This document shows positions 1 through 8,751 of a stretch of 64,000 nucleotides of DNA, one piece after another; positions within the stretch are counted from its first letter, which is position 1, and every line of letters begins with the position of its first letter. A program made the position numbers and the translations under genes. This DNA is from Colwellia sp. (GTDB lineage Bacteria > Pseudomonadota > Gammaproteobacteria > Enterobacterales > Alteromonadaceae): NCBI GenBank assembly GCA_013215465.1, contig JABSOW010000012.1, forward strand, positions 1 through 64,000, given 5' to 3'. The notes under the pieces are model-generated. The model saw only the letters and a list, made by a program, of their open reading frames with translations. It was not told where the DNA came from and did no database searches.

Positions 1-100
1 ACATCTTCATTAAGCGTTTTTGTTGTCTTCATTCCCTAAGGAAGTCAAACTATGTAAAAACAAGTTAATGTGAGTATTCACACAAATTGCATGATAACTA

Positions 101-112
101 ATTGTTAAAGAA
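101..112 (-). promoter_or_regulatory. rRNA leader boxA-like antitermination site
   Basis: Read on the minus strand this is TTCTTTAACAAT, close to the boxA of enterobacterial rrn leaders. It is followed at about 100-70 by a stretch resembling the leader box (GTGTGAATACTCACA). In known rrn operons the Nus antitermination complex loads here. It lies downstream of the promoter at 188-215 and points off the left edge, so the 16S gene should begin left of position 1. Confidence 0.7.
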
Positions 113-187
113 ATAAGCAGTAATCGCATTCGTTACTCGCTTTGCGCTTCTTGGTTAACGTTGCCGTTGCCCCGAAGCAGGATGCGT

Positions 188-215
188 ATCATACGCTCCC
201 AAGTTTTGATGTCAA
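188..215 (-). promoter_or_regulatory. Proximal rRNA operon promoter
   Basis: On the minus strand there is a perfect -35 TTGACA (210-215), a 16-base spacer and a -10 TATGAT (188-193), then a GC-containing discriminator (ACGC). Just upstream (216-245) is an A-tract on the same strand that could act as an UP element. These are the hallmarks of a strong rrn promoter. Transcription would start near 180 and run leftwards through the boxA leader. Confidence 0.75.
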
Positions 216-358
216 CGTTTTTTTGAATCTTTTTTTTAAAGTTTTTTCAAACTCTTAAAACCTGAACTTTAAAACGTTAAGTTAGCTGATTCGCTTCAAA
301 AACGATGAGATAACTTATCAAAACAGCTCTTTGGGTTACCCCTTGGAACTGGTTGCGC

Positions 359-386
359 ATTTTAGACGTTTTTCACTTGAGGTCAA
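359..386 (-). promoter_or_regulatory. Possible distal rRNA operon promoter
   Basis: On the minus strand TTGACC (381-386), a 16-base spacer and TAAAAT (359-364) are followed by GCGCAACC. It lies about 170 bases upstream of the proximal promoter, which matches the tandem P1/P2 arrangement known from many gammaproteobacterial rrn operons. The match is weaker than that of the proximal promoter. Confidence 0.5.
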
Positions 387-961
387 CACTTATTTTAAAT
401 CAATCACTCAACCGATACTTTTTCGTACAGACTAGGGTAGTACTGGCGTATAAACCATCGATTGAGTGAATTCTAAACAAGTTGAATAAATGAAAGTACC
501 TTTTCAATGAAAATATTATCCATGATGAATAGGTCTCTATAGCTATATTTAAATTGATTTTATCTAACCCTTTGCAATAAAACCTATCAAAGCACTATTT
601 TTCGCCATTAAAAATAAAATAATTTTCGCTCAATATAACAAAGTCAACCCTATAGTAAGAACCAATAACAATGTTAAAGGAGCTTTAGTGGCTGATATAA
701 CCATCCCACTTCTGAATTTCTATCGTAATACCAATACCAGTAAGTTAGTGATCAAATATTAATGAGGATAAATTTTCAAGGACACAGGTTTTTAGTTCCA
801 GACAAAACCTAAGTACCTACATATATGAACCCACTCCGTTTGCAAGATATTGATTGAGCAATAGCTGGCTATTGGGATTAAAAGCAACGACGTTATTGGA
901 ATAAGTACCATTCCCCAGCTTATTGGATTGCCACTATAATTGAATTCTGTAATGTAAACGA
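387..961. other. Intergenic stretch without a recognisable gene
   Basis: AT-rich sequence between the rRNA promoter region and the terminator at 962-990. I see no open frame of convincing length, no tRNA fold and no clear repeat. It may contain remnants of older sequence, but nothing in it can be supported. Confidence 0.5.
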
Positions 962-990
962 ATAAAGGGCGCTATTAAAGCGCCCTTTAT
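962..990 (-). terminator. Rho-independent terminator of the acyl-CoA dehydrogenase gene
   Basis: A perfect 11-base-pair stem (962-972 with 980-990, core AAAGGGCGC) closes a 7-base loop and is flanked by T-rich sequence. It begins 57 bases beyond the stop codon at 1048, in the right place to end that transcript. Confidence 0.85.
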
Positions 991-1047
991 TTTCACACAT
1001 AAGCTTATTTAGCTATGTAAACTTTGATAAATAAACAATAGTGTTAT

Positions 1048-2856
1048 CTAAAATAACTCATCATCAATAGCAAACAAACAATCGCTGCCAGATTTTGCTG
1101 ACGCAATTAACGACAATCGACGCGGTAATAAGCGGGCAAAGAAATAACGAGCCGTATGCAATTTACTTTGATAAAAATCGGTACCACTTTCACCATTATT
1201 ATCTTGCTGTGACAAAGAAACCTGTGCCATTTTCGCCCAAACAAATGCCATTGCCGTATAACCAAACACATGTAAATAGTCATTTGCCGATGCACCTAAC
1301 TCATTTATATTACTTTGTGACTTAGCTAATAGATCAGTGGTTAATTCAGTTAAGTCAGTTACTGCTTCAGCTAAAGGAGTAATAAATTCATTCATGGCTT
1401 GATTATCTTTAGTGCCTTCGATGAAGGTATTCACTTCATCAGTAAACACTTTTAACATAGCACCTTTTGAACCTGCTACTTTGCGCATCAATAAATCCAT
1501 GGCTTGAATACCATTGGTGCCTTCATATATTTGGGTAATTCGTGCATCACGCACTAATTGCTCTTGACCCCATTCCCGAATGTAACCATGACCACCAAGA
1601 ACTTGTTGACCCGCAACGGTATTTTCAAAGCCTAAATCAGTAAAAAAGGCTTTGGCGATAGGTGTCATCAATGCCGCTAAAGTTTCACCTTTAGCCTGCT
1701 CTTCGCCTTCACCATAAGTCGCATAATCAAGTTGCATAGAAATATAACTAGAAAGTGCACGCGAGCCTTCATTCAATGCTTTCATATTTAAAAGCATGCG
1801 ACGAACATCACCATGTACCATGATAGAGTCGGCTTCTTGAGTAGGATTTTTAACGCCATTGGTTTTACTATCAAGCGCTCGACCTTGTAATCTATCTTTA
1901 GCGTACTCTAACGCATTTTGATAAGAGCGAACAGCAGCACTCAAACCTTGAATACCTACACCAATACGTTCAAAGTTCATCATGGTGAACATACAAGTTA
2001 AGCCTTTATTTAATTCACCAATTAAGAAACCTTTTGAATCATCAAAATTCATTACACAGGTTGCCGAGGCATGAATACCCATTTTATGTTCGATAGAGCC
2101 ACAGCTAACATTGTTATGCTCACCAAGTGTTTCATCATCATTCACATTAAATTTAGGCACTAAAAATAGAGAAATACCACGAGGGCCTGCGGGCGCATCA
2201 GGTAATTTAGCTAACACTAAATGAACAATATTTTCAGTAAGATCGTGCTCGCCACCAGTAATAAATATTTTATTACCAGTAACACTGTAACTACCATCGT
2301 CTTGTGGAATAGCCTTGGTACGAATAATACCCAAATCAGAGCCAGAATGTGATTCAGTTAAACACATAGATGCAGCCCAATCACCCGCATACATACGCGT
2401 TAAATAGCGTTGCTTTAATTCTTCACTACCGTGTTTTGCTAATGATAGTGCAGCGCCTGCGGTAAGTACTGGATAAAGCGCAAAAGATATATCAGCGCTA
2501 CATAACATTTCTTCATGCATTGCAGTTAACATTTTTGGCATACCCATGCCGCCATAGTTAACATCACCGCCAAGTGCAGTCCAACCTCCTTCAGCATAGG
2601 TATTAAAGGCTTCTTTATAACCAGGGGCGGTAGTGACTACGCCGTCTTTAAAGCTCACGCCAATTTCATCACCTTGACGAGCAATAGGGTCAAGTTCTTG
2701 CTCTGCTATTTTGGCACATTCTTGTAAAATTGCTTGAGCTGTTTCTTTATCAACTTGCTCCGCTAATTTAGGTAACTTTTGCCACATTTTATCCGCTTTA
2801 AACACTTCATAAAGCAAAAAACTCATCTCTTTTAACGGAACTTTATACTCAGCCAC
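1048..2856 (-). CDS. Acyl-CoA dehydrogenase with extra C-terminal domain (FadE5/DmdC-like)
   Basis: The product (602 residues) should be an FAD-dependent enzyme that oxidises acyl-CoA to enoyl-CoA. The order is an N-terminal helical extension, the N-terminal and middle dehydrogenase domains (CLTESHSGSD near residue 165; TGNKIFITGGEHD near 195), the C-terminal helical domain, and an extra C-terminal domain of about 120 residues found in long FadE5- and DmdC-type enzymes. The catalytic base is probably Glu445 in QIYEGTNGIQ, matching the position in that subfamily. The start is GTG, chosen because AAGGGG lies five bases upstream. It has its own terminator and is divergent from the next gene. The substrate (fatty acyl-CoA or 3-methylmercaptopropionyl-CoA of DMSP breakdown) cannot be told from sequence alone; no dmd or fad neighbours are present. 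Confidence 0.9.
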   Translation of the reverse strand: MAEYKVPLKEMSFLLYEVFKADKMWQKLPKLAEQVDKETAQAILQECAKIAEQELDPIARQGDEIGVSFKDGVVTTAPGYKEAFNTYAEGGWTALGGDVNYGGMGMPKMLTAMHEEMLCSADISFALYPVLTAGAALSLAKHGSEELKQRYLTRMYAGDWAASMCLTESHSGSDLGIIRTKAIPQDDGSYSVTGNKIFITGGEHDLTENIVHLVLAKLPDAPAGPRGISLFLVPKFNVNDDETLGEHNNVSCGSIEHKMGIHASATCVMNFDDSKGFLIGELNKGLTCMFTMMNFERIGVGIQGLSAAVRSYQNALEYAKDRLQGRALDSKTNGVKNPTQEADSIMVHGDVRRMLLNMKALNEGSRALSSYISMQLDYATYGEGEEQAKGETLAALMTPIAKAFFTDLGFENTVAGQQVLGGHGYIREWGQEQLVRDARITQIYEGTNGIQAMDLLMRKVAGSKGAMLKVFTDEVNTFIEGTKDNQAMNEFITPLAEAVTDLTELTTDLLAKSQSNINELGASANDYLHVFGYTAMAFVWAKMAQVSLSQQDNNGESGTDFYQSKLHTARYFFARLLPRRLSLIASAKSGSDCLFAIDDELF

Positions 2857-3053
2857 AACAACCCCTTATTTATTTATTAAATTGTAATTGGCTTATTTTA
2901 CTTCATTGACAAACAAGCAATTAAAACAGTTGTTTGAATATACCTTAATCACAGTAAAAGTAAAGTATTCGCGCAAATTAGCTGTGTTTAACTTGATGTT
3001 TTATCAAAACTTGCGTTAGTGTTAATAAAACCTTAAAACGAAGTATAGATAAC

Positions 3054-4028
3054 TTGTACAAACCCGCAGTGAAAACCCTCATAAATGCACTCTCATTGGC
3101 CTTCTTACTTATATCGTCTGTGCACGCCAAACAGTTAATTTTCACTAAACAAGCACAAGACAATAGTTACCTTTTTAATTATCAGTGGCTTGATCATGAC
3201 AAAGTTCGTCAATCAATCAACTTTAGCTTAACTAAACCCGCTTTATTTGAACGTTTTAGAATGCTTAAACCTTATCAAGGTGAATTTGCCCAAAAAACAA
3301 TTTTACGATCAATAAAAAAACAACTTAGGCAACAGCCATTAACAGGCGCTCATGCTGTTTTTAAGCAACAACAAGGTAAAACTGTTATTGAAGTAAAAGG
3401 ACTAGATGATGAAAAAGTTGCCGCCGCCTATAAAAAAATAAAAGCGCTAGAGCAAAAAGTTACTGAGGAGTATTTTAAAAAGAATTACTATCAACGTTTT
3501 ACCACCCATGATCAACAAACTGGTATAAAAGTGGATCATGTGAATATTGCACAAAAATCTGTTGCTGACTTCAAAGTACTTAAACCAATAATTTTAGATA
3601 AAATATCAATTAAAAATATTCGTAAAGTCACTAATTTTGTTCTCAGCTTTGTCCAGAGTATTCCTTATTCAACTTTAGAGTCTCGCCTTACCTCCTCTGG
3701 TGCTGGCTTTAACCCCCCAGCTAAACTATTATGGGAGAATCAGGGAGATTGCGATAGCAAGATGGCATTAACAGCAACCATTTTACGTGCGCTAATGCCA
3801 AGAATTGATATGGTGATGATTTATATTGATCAACATGCTTTTATTGGCATTGCTATTCCCGCAAAAGTTGATGAGATAAGTATTGAACACCAAGACATTA
3901 ATTACCTATTAGCTGAGCCAACAGGCCCTGCTTTATACAAGTTAGGCAGCTTAGCCCCAGAATCTGAATTAGCAATAAATCAAGGCCGCTATGTGGTTGA
4001 AGAATTTCATTCCGACGGTAGTTTTTAA
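3054..4028 (+). CDS. Secreted transglutaminase-fold protein of unknown role
   Basis: The protein (324 residues) begins with a signal peptide ending in SSVHA, so it is probably periplasmic. The C-terminal half looks like a transglutaminase-type papain fold: Cys233 in QGDCDSK, His261 in DQHAFIG, and an acidic position in LLAEPTGP near residue 285. The N-terminal half (30-200) is rich in Lys and Gln and unrecognised. The frame opens at a TTG (3054); a GTG at 3069 would give a tidier signal peptide and there is no ATG. I would not call it a LapG: it lacks the GDCEDF and YWATP motifs of the two LapG-like proteins at 27458 and 35890. Peptidase, transferase or binding protein all remain possible. 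Confidence 0.7.
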   Translation: MYKPAVKTLINALSLAFLLISSVHAKQLIFTKQAQDNSYLFNYQWLDHDKVRQSINFSLTKPALFERFRMLKPYQGEFAQKTILRSIKKQLRQQPLTGAHAVFKQQQGKTVIEVKGLDDEKVAAAYKKIKALEQKVTEEYFKKNYYQRFTTHDQQTGIKVDHVNIAQKSVADFKVLKPIILDKISIKNIRKVTNFVLSFVQSIPYSTLESRLTSSGAGFNPPAKLLWENQGDCDSKMALTATILRALMPRIDMVMIYIDQHAFIGIAIPAKVDEISIEHQDINYLLAEPTGPALYKLGSLAPESELAINQGRYVVEEFHSDGSF

Positions 4029-4044
4029 AAACATTTACCCCATA

Positions 4045-4091
4045 TATACCCAAAAACATACAAAAATGCACCTTGAATGAGTTTGGGTATA
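4045..4091. repeat. Palindromic intergenic element, copy 1
   Basis: Perfect 10-base inverted arms, TATACCCAAA (4045-4054) and TTTGGGTATA (4082-4091), enclose 27 bases. The TATACC arm ends and intergenic setting resemble the elements at 33417-33471 and 36707-36747, suggesting a dispersed family. Here it sits just after the stop codon at 4028. Confidence 0.5.
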
Positions 4092-4215
4092 CATTCCAAT
4101 TTTAACCTTCTTTGATTTCACTTGTATACGTTTCGATAACAAGCTGTTAACATTTTTGTGATAAAAATTATTGCCAACAATAATTAAAAACCTGATATAA
4201 AATAGGAAAGCTAAA

Positions 4216-6330
4216 ATGAAATTCAATAAACAACCTAACAAAATTGCTTTAGCAGTAAGCTTTGCCTTAGCACTTTCTGCTTGTTCTGAACAACAAAATA
4301 TCACTACACAAATAAAACAAAACATCACTGAAGCGACTAACCATCCAACAAAGAATGAAAAACAGCTAAGTGAATTTAATTGGGTCGCCGAGCGTTTCGC
4401 CGATATCCGTGTTTTACGTTATCAAGTGCCTGGTTTTAATGAACTTCCCCTTGCAACCAAAGAGTTACTTTATTATTTATATGAAGCAGCGCTATCCGGT
4501 CGTGATATTACTTGGGATCAAAACTATAAGTACAACCTTACTATCCGTCACACGTTAGAAGCAATACTGACTGGTTACTCAGGTGATAAAAGCACTAAAG
4601 AATTTACTAAATTTATTGAGTATACCAAGCGTGTGTGGTTTTCAAACGGCATTCATCATCACTATATGTCGGCAAAAATACAGCCCGAGTTTAGCCAAGA
4701 AAGTTTTGCAAATTATATAAATTCAGTTGCACAAAATAATAAGTTACCACTAACTAATGGCCAAACTGTTGAGCAGTTAATAACTCAATTAACACCAATC
4801 ATCTTTGATAAAAAAATTGCCCCTAAAATGGTTGATCAATCAGCAAATATCGACAATGTAGTCGCTTCTGCTGTTAACTACTATGAAGGCGTAACAGAAG
4901 CTGAAGTTGAAGCCTATTACCAAGCAAAAATCAATAAAGACGACAAGCGTCCAGTGTCTTGGGGTTTAAACTCTAAATTAATAAAAATTGATGGCAAACT
5001 AGTTGAGCAAACTTACAAAGCAGATGGCATGTACGGCAAAGCTATTACGCAAATAGCCCATTGGCTAGAGAAAGCCGCGAGCGTTGCTGAAAATAAGCAA
5101 CAGCAAAAAACACTTGAGTTGTTAGTGAAATATTACCGTAGTGGTGATTTAGCTGACTTTGATGCCTATAACATTGCTTGGGTAAAAGATGTAAATTCTG
5201 ATGTTGATGTGGTTAATGGCTTTATTGAAGTTTACGACGATCCACTGGCATATCGTGGTTCATTTGAATCAGTAGTTTCCGTTAAAGATCATCACGCCAC
5301 TAAGGTAATCGCTGCTATTGCCGCCGAAGCACAATGGTTTGAAGATAACTCACCACTGATTGAGTCACATAAGAAAAAAGAAGTCAAAGGCATTACCGGT
5401 AAAGCCATCACTGTTGTCGTTGAATCAGGCGATGCCTCGCCATCAACGCCTATTGGTATTAACTTACCTAATGCTAATTGGATCCGCGCCGAGCATGGTT
5501 CAAAATCAGTGAGCTTAACCAATATTGTTGAAGCGTATGATCACGTCAAAGGTGGCTCTTTAGCTGAGTTTGCTTGGGATGACGCAGAAATGAAACGCGC
5601 TAAAGAATTTGGTCCCTTGGCTTCGCATTTACACACAGACTTGCATGAAGTTATCGGCCATGCTTCAGGGCAAATAAACAACGGTGTTGGCACACCAAAA
5701 GAAACCTTAAAACAATATTCTTCGGCATTAGAAGAAGGCCGTGCTGATTTAGTTGCCTTGTATTATCTCATGGATCAAAAACTTATTGATATGGGCATTA
5801 TGCCTAGTCTGGAAGTAGGTAAAGCGAGCTATGATAGCTATATTCGCAATGGCATGATGCAACAGTTACAGCGTTTAAAAGTAGGTGAAAACATCGAAGA
5901 AGCTCATATGCGTAACCGTCAGCTTATTGCCAGTTGGGCATTTGAGCAAGGCGCTAAAGATAATGTCATTGAAAAACGACTTCGCGACGGTAAAACTTAC
6001 TTTGTTGTAAACGATTATCAAAAACTACGTCGTTTGTTTGGCGAGTTATTGCGCGAATTACAGCGGATTAAATCAGAAGGTGATTTTACCGCTGGCCAAG
6101 CGCTAATTGAAGGTTATGCGGTAAAAGTTGATAATGCGCTACATCAAGAAGTATTAGCCCGTTACGAGAAACTTAACTTAGCGCCTTTCTCTGGCTTTAT
6201 TAATCCTAAATTAACACCTATTTACCAGGCAGGAAAAATCATTGATGTCAGCATTAGCTACCCAAGTGATTTCTCTAAGCAGATGTTAGAATACTCAGCA
6301 AACTATAGTTTATTGCCTTATGTAAACTAA
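4216..6330 (+). CDS. M49-family (dipeptidyl peptidase III type) zinc peptidase, lipoprotein
   Basis: The product (704 residues) is a zinc metallopeptidase of family M49, which removes dipeptides from the N-termini of short peptides. The family signature HEXXGH is present as HEVIGH at residues 477-482 and the second zinc and catalytic region as EEGRAD at 506-511. The N-terminus has a lipoprotein signal (LALSACSEQ) with the acylated Cys near residue 23. The residue after it is Ser rather than Asp, which by the usual rule sends the protein to the outer membrane. Classical DPP III is cytosolic, so an exported lipoprotein form fits uptake of environmental peptides. The gene stands alone, 187 bases after its upstream neighbour. 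Confidence 0.88.
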   Translation: MKFNKQPNKIALAVSFALALSACSEQQNITTQIKQNITEATNHPTKNEKQLSEFNWVAERFADIRVLRYQVPGFNELPLATKELLYYLYEAALSGRDITWDQNYKYNLTIRHTLEAILTGYSGDKSTKEFTKFIEYTKRVWFSNGIHHHYMSAKIQPEFSQESFANYINSVAQNNKLPLTNGQTVEQLITQLTPIIFDKKIAPKMVDQSANIDNVVASAVNYYEGVTEAEVEAYYQAKINKDDKRPVSWGLNSKLIKIDGKLVEQTYKADGMYGKAITQIAHWLEKAASVAENKQQQKTLELLVKYYRSGDLADFDAYNIAWVKDVNSDVDVVNGFIEVYDDPLAYRGSFESVVSVKDHHATKVIAAIAAEAQWFEDNSPLIESHKKKEVKGITGKAITVVVESGDASPSTPIGINLPNANWIRAEHGSKSVSLTNIVEAYDHVKGGSLAEFAWDDAEMKRAKEFGPLASHLHTDLHEVIGHASGQINNGVGTPKETLKQYSSALEEGRADLVALYYLMDQKLIDMGIMPSLEVGKASYDSYIRNGMMQQLQRLKVGENIEEAHMRNRQLIASWAFEQGAKDNVIEKRLRDGKTYFVVNDYQKLRRLFGELLRELQRIKSEGDFTAGQALIEGYAVKVDNALHQEVLARYEKLNLAPFSGFINPKLTPIYQAGKIIDVSISYPSDFSKQMLEYSANYSLLPYVN

Positions 6331-6386
6331 AGCAGCTTAAAAAAGAGGAGTTTCGAGCAGCGAGTAACGAAAACACTCAATGATAT

Positions 6387-6418
6387 GTGTGGTGCTAGAC
6401 GATAAAACTGCACCACAC
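6387..6418. terminator. Hairpin between M49 gene and HPP remnant
   Basis: A perfect 9-base-pair stem GTGTGGTGC / GCACCACAC (6387-6395 with 6410-6418) with a 14-base loop, 57 bases after the M49 stop. There is no following T-run, so it may be a factor-dependent terminator or only an mRNA-end structure. Confidence 0.4.
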
Positions 6419-6447
6419 TACTATCAACTAATATCTCGTAACTACCA

Positions 6448-6744
6448 TTATTCCGTAAACGGTTTTTTTACTCTGAAAGTTGCTACTGCCATCGCGATAG
6501 ATAACAAAATAATTGAATTAAAAAATACCAGTACAATAACAAAATGATAACCCAATTCATGTACGGTACTACCACCGATAACAGTCGAAGAAGCTAAAAT
6601 AGGATTCGGAATTAAGTTATAGGCACTTATACCAATAAAAGCAGAAATAATATGTCCACCCACCAACGGCCAAGGTTGAGAAACAGGACTATGTGGAATA
6701 GCAAAAATTAACATTGATGATGCACCCGTTGACACTAAAATCAT
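6448..6744 (-). pseudogene. Remnant of an HPP-family membrane protein
   Basis: The 98 codons resemble part of an HPP-family integral membrane protein: STGASSMLIFAIPHSP, then QPWPLVGGHIIS, then HELGYHFV. The family-like reading continues upstream of the ATG (residues ASGNHP) until a stop codon, so the real 5' end is lost. Between NPILA and STVIGGSTVHELGYHF some 40 residues usual for the family, including the HPP signature itself, appear to be missing. A 5' truncation plus an internal deletion make this a decayed gene. Expression as a short membrane peptide cannot be excluded. Confidence 0.7.
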
Positions 6745-7143
6745 CGGATGGTTTCCGCTTGCAGAATATTAAAACTAAAAAACGAAGCATACAAGATTAC
6801 AAAAATTCACCTATGATTGAAACCTAGACTTCCTTATAGTTGCTCCAAGCCACTCATCCAATAGTTTCATTTCCTATTATGATAAGTGGAATATGCTTCT
6901 GTTGGTTACAATTTTTTTTAATTGCAACTTGGTTATTTTTACTTACCATTGAGTTTGTTTTAACCTTTTTAAAATCTTTAGTAAAAGTTAACTGTTCTTC
7001 GTTACTATCAACATTAGGAATGATATCTAACACGTGAACCATAAACGACTTAGCAGAGACATAACCACATAAAACAAATATCGAACTAATGAATCAGACC
7101 TTTAAGTAGCGTATAACAATCTTTAAAATCTTATATGCTTAAT
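6745..7143. other. Gene-free stretch between HPP remnant and vpsP-like gene
   Basis: About 400 AT-rich bases. The minus strand holds an open stretch of about 80 codons ending at 6854 (VSAKSFMVHVLDIIPNVD), but it lacks a start codon with a ribosome site upstream of MVHV and resembles no family I can name. It may be decayed sequence related to the neighbouring HPP remnant. I support no gene here. Confidence 0.45.
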
Positions 7144-7998
7144 CTATACCTGATTATTGCTAGTTGGCAAAGGTTTACAAATTTTAGATTTATAGTGACT
7201 AATAAATTTTTTATTGTTATATAACCAACTACAAGCAAGCCTTTCTGCTTGGTGGCGTTTAATTATAGCGATTGCCAACTTTCTTGAATAAGGCCTTGGA
7301 TCATTAAAGGTAATTACCAGGTGCTTTCGTAAACCTTTGACAATTTTAGCGGTAAACGTGCTTTTGTTTTGATACAAATAAAAACCCACTTCAAGCCATG
7401 CTTGATTTACTTCTGGGCTATGTTGACCGAATTTATCAGCTTGAAATAAGTAATCAATTAATTGTTGATCAATTTCTCCAAGGCGCCATTTTAATATGGC
7501 TAATGTTGCCCAAGTTACCGGCCATGTTGGCCTTAGTTTTACCGCGTCAAGGTAGTATGCTTTTGCTTTAAGTAACTGTTGCTTTCTTTCTTTATCGTCA
7601 CTAAAAAGGTTACCCGTTCCGGCCCATTCATAGACAAGACCCTGAGTGATCAAATAGTGTGAATTATCAGGGTGAAAGTCATTGGCATCATTAATTGACC
7701 GTAATGCTTTTTGGTACTCCTCAACATCAGTGAGTTTATTCATATCCAACCAAGTTTCAAGATAATGATTGGCAGCATAAAAACTTAAATTTGCTTTACC
7801 CATTTTCATCGACTGCCAAGCCAAAGATAATAACAGCAGCGACATTATTAGCATTAGCAGTTTATTCAATCGACTAAGTTCATTACTACTTTGTTTACTG
7901 GTTGACTTACCGCTTGATTTACTAACTTGATTACTATCTATCTGACTGTTTATTTGATTAGTTTTTTGGTTATATGAATTATTGCTGAAAGTGCTCAT
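7144..7998 (-). CDS. VpsP-like polysaccharide biosynthesis protein
   Basis: A 284-residue protein with a low-complexity, Ser/Gln/Asn-rich cytoplasmic N-terminus (1-40), one membrane segment (LLMLIMSLLLLSLAW, about 47-61) and a periplasmic helical part with TPR-like spacing (LRPTWPVTWATLAILKW). It resembles the VpsP family of Vibrio/Alteromonadales exopolysaccharide loci, whose biochemical role is unknown. It is the last gene of a minus-strand run with the phosphatase, Wzc-like kinase, Wza-like protein and outer-membrane barrel; the phosphatase stop lies 27 bases upstream of this start. The assignment rests on context and general resemblance. Confidence 0.65.
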   Translation of the reverse strand: MSTFSNNSYNQKTNQINSQIDSNQVSKSSGKSTSKQSSNELSRLNKLLMLIMSLLLLSLAWQSMKMGKANLSFYAANHYLETWLDMNKLTDVEEYQKALRSINDANDFHPDNSHYLITQGLVYEWAGTGNLFSDDKERKQQLLKAKAYYLDAVKLRPTWPVTWATLAILKWRLGEIDQQLIDYLFQADKFGQHSPEVNQAWLEVGFYLYQNKSTFTAKIVKGLRKHLVITFNDPRPYSRKLAIAIIKRHQAERLACSWLYNNKKFISHYKSKICKPLPTSNNQV

Positions 7999-8025
7999 TT
8001 TTTACTATAGCCTCCATGATGTAGA

Positions 8026-8751
8026 TCAGATAAATTTACTAGCACTGATCAAATGGGGATTATCGAAGACTAACTGCTGTGCTTTTTCTTCACCAACTAA
8101 ATTTACCACCGCTACTCTCCCTTGGGCTAATTTAGGTGGCCGACGTTTTACACTGTGGGTATCGGTGGCAATAATAGTCACTAAATTTTCTGATAACATT
8201 TTTTCAGCCACCTGCAAAGGACCCTCACCGAAATCCCCAATTAGCGAAGAAGCTGTTAGCTGAAATAAACAATTTACTCTGCTTAACATTTTTAACTTAC
8301 TATAATCAGCCAAAATGTCACGGTTACGTTCAGGGTGAGCAATCATAGCTATGATATTATTTTTATGTAGCCATTTAATTAACAACTCAGTGCCTGGGGG
8401 TATATGACTGTGGGGAAGCTCAAGCAATAAGACATTCTTCCCTTGCCATTGACCAATAAAGGGTAACTTAGCTTGTTTTGCTAAAACCATTATTTCAGGA
8501 CAAATACGAACTTCAGCAGCAAAGGCTAATTTAATATTAAGATCTTTCGCAATTACTGCTTGCTGTAGTAACTCAAAAGCCGTTGAAATTGTATCGATGG
8601 TGTTATCAAAGCGGCCTAACTGAATATGAGGTGTACACACCATATGGGTAATACCATTGTTAATAGCGGCCGATATTAACGCCAAACTATCGTCTAAGTC
8701 TTTTGCCCCATCATCAATGCCAGGTAAAATATGACAATGTAAATCTATCAT
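8026..8751 (-). CDS. PHP-type tyrosine-protein phosphatase (CpsB/YwqE family)
   Basis: A 241-residue PHP-domain metalloenzyme. Metal-binding motifs are visible: DLHCHILPGIDDG at the start, CTPH near residue 40, a Glu in FAAEVRI, IAHPERN, and ATDTHS near the C-terminus. In known systems this family removes phosphate from the tyrosine-rich tail of polysaccharide co-polymerase kinases. Its start codon overlaps the stop of the Wzc-like gene by four bases (ATGA), so the two are probably translationally coupled and form a kinase/phosphatase pair controlling chain length and export. Using a PHP phosphatase instead of a Wzb-type low-molecular-weight one is better known from Gram-positives but does occur in Proteobacteria. 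Confidence 0.88.
   Translation of the reverse strand: MIDLHCHILPGIDDGAKDLDDSLALISAAINNGITHMVCTPHIQLGRFDNTIDTISTAFELLQQAVIAKDLNIKLAFAAEVRICPEIMVLAKQAKLPFIGQWQGKNVLLLELPHSHIPPGTELLIKWLHKNNIIAMIAHPERNRDILADYSKLKMLSRVNCLFQLTASSLIGDFGEGPLQVAEKMLSENLVTIIATDTHSVKRRPPKLAQGRVAVVNLVGEEKAQQLVFDNPHLISASKFI

Noticed and set aside
3054-4028. Third LapG protease
   Set aside because: The Cys/His pair is there, but GDCEDF and the YWATP segment are absent and the length and N-terminal half differ; only the fold class is supported.
6840-7042. Open frames on both strands in the gap before the vpsP-like gene
   Set aside because: Neither has a ribosome site or recognisable family; the plus-strand one is a hydrophobic antisense of the minus-strand one. 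Treated as non-coding.
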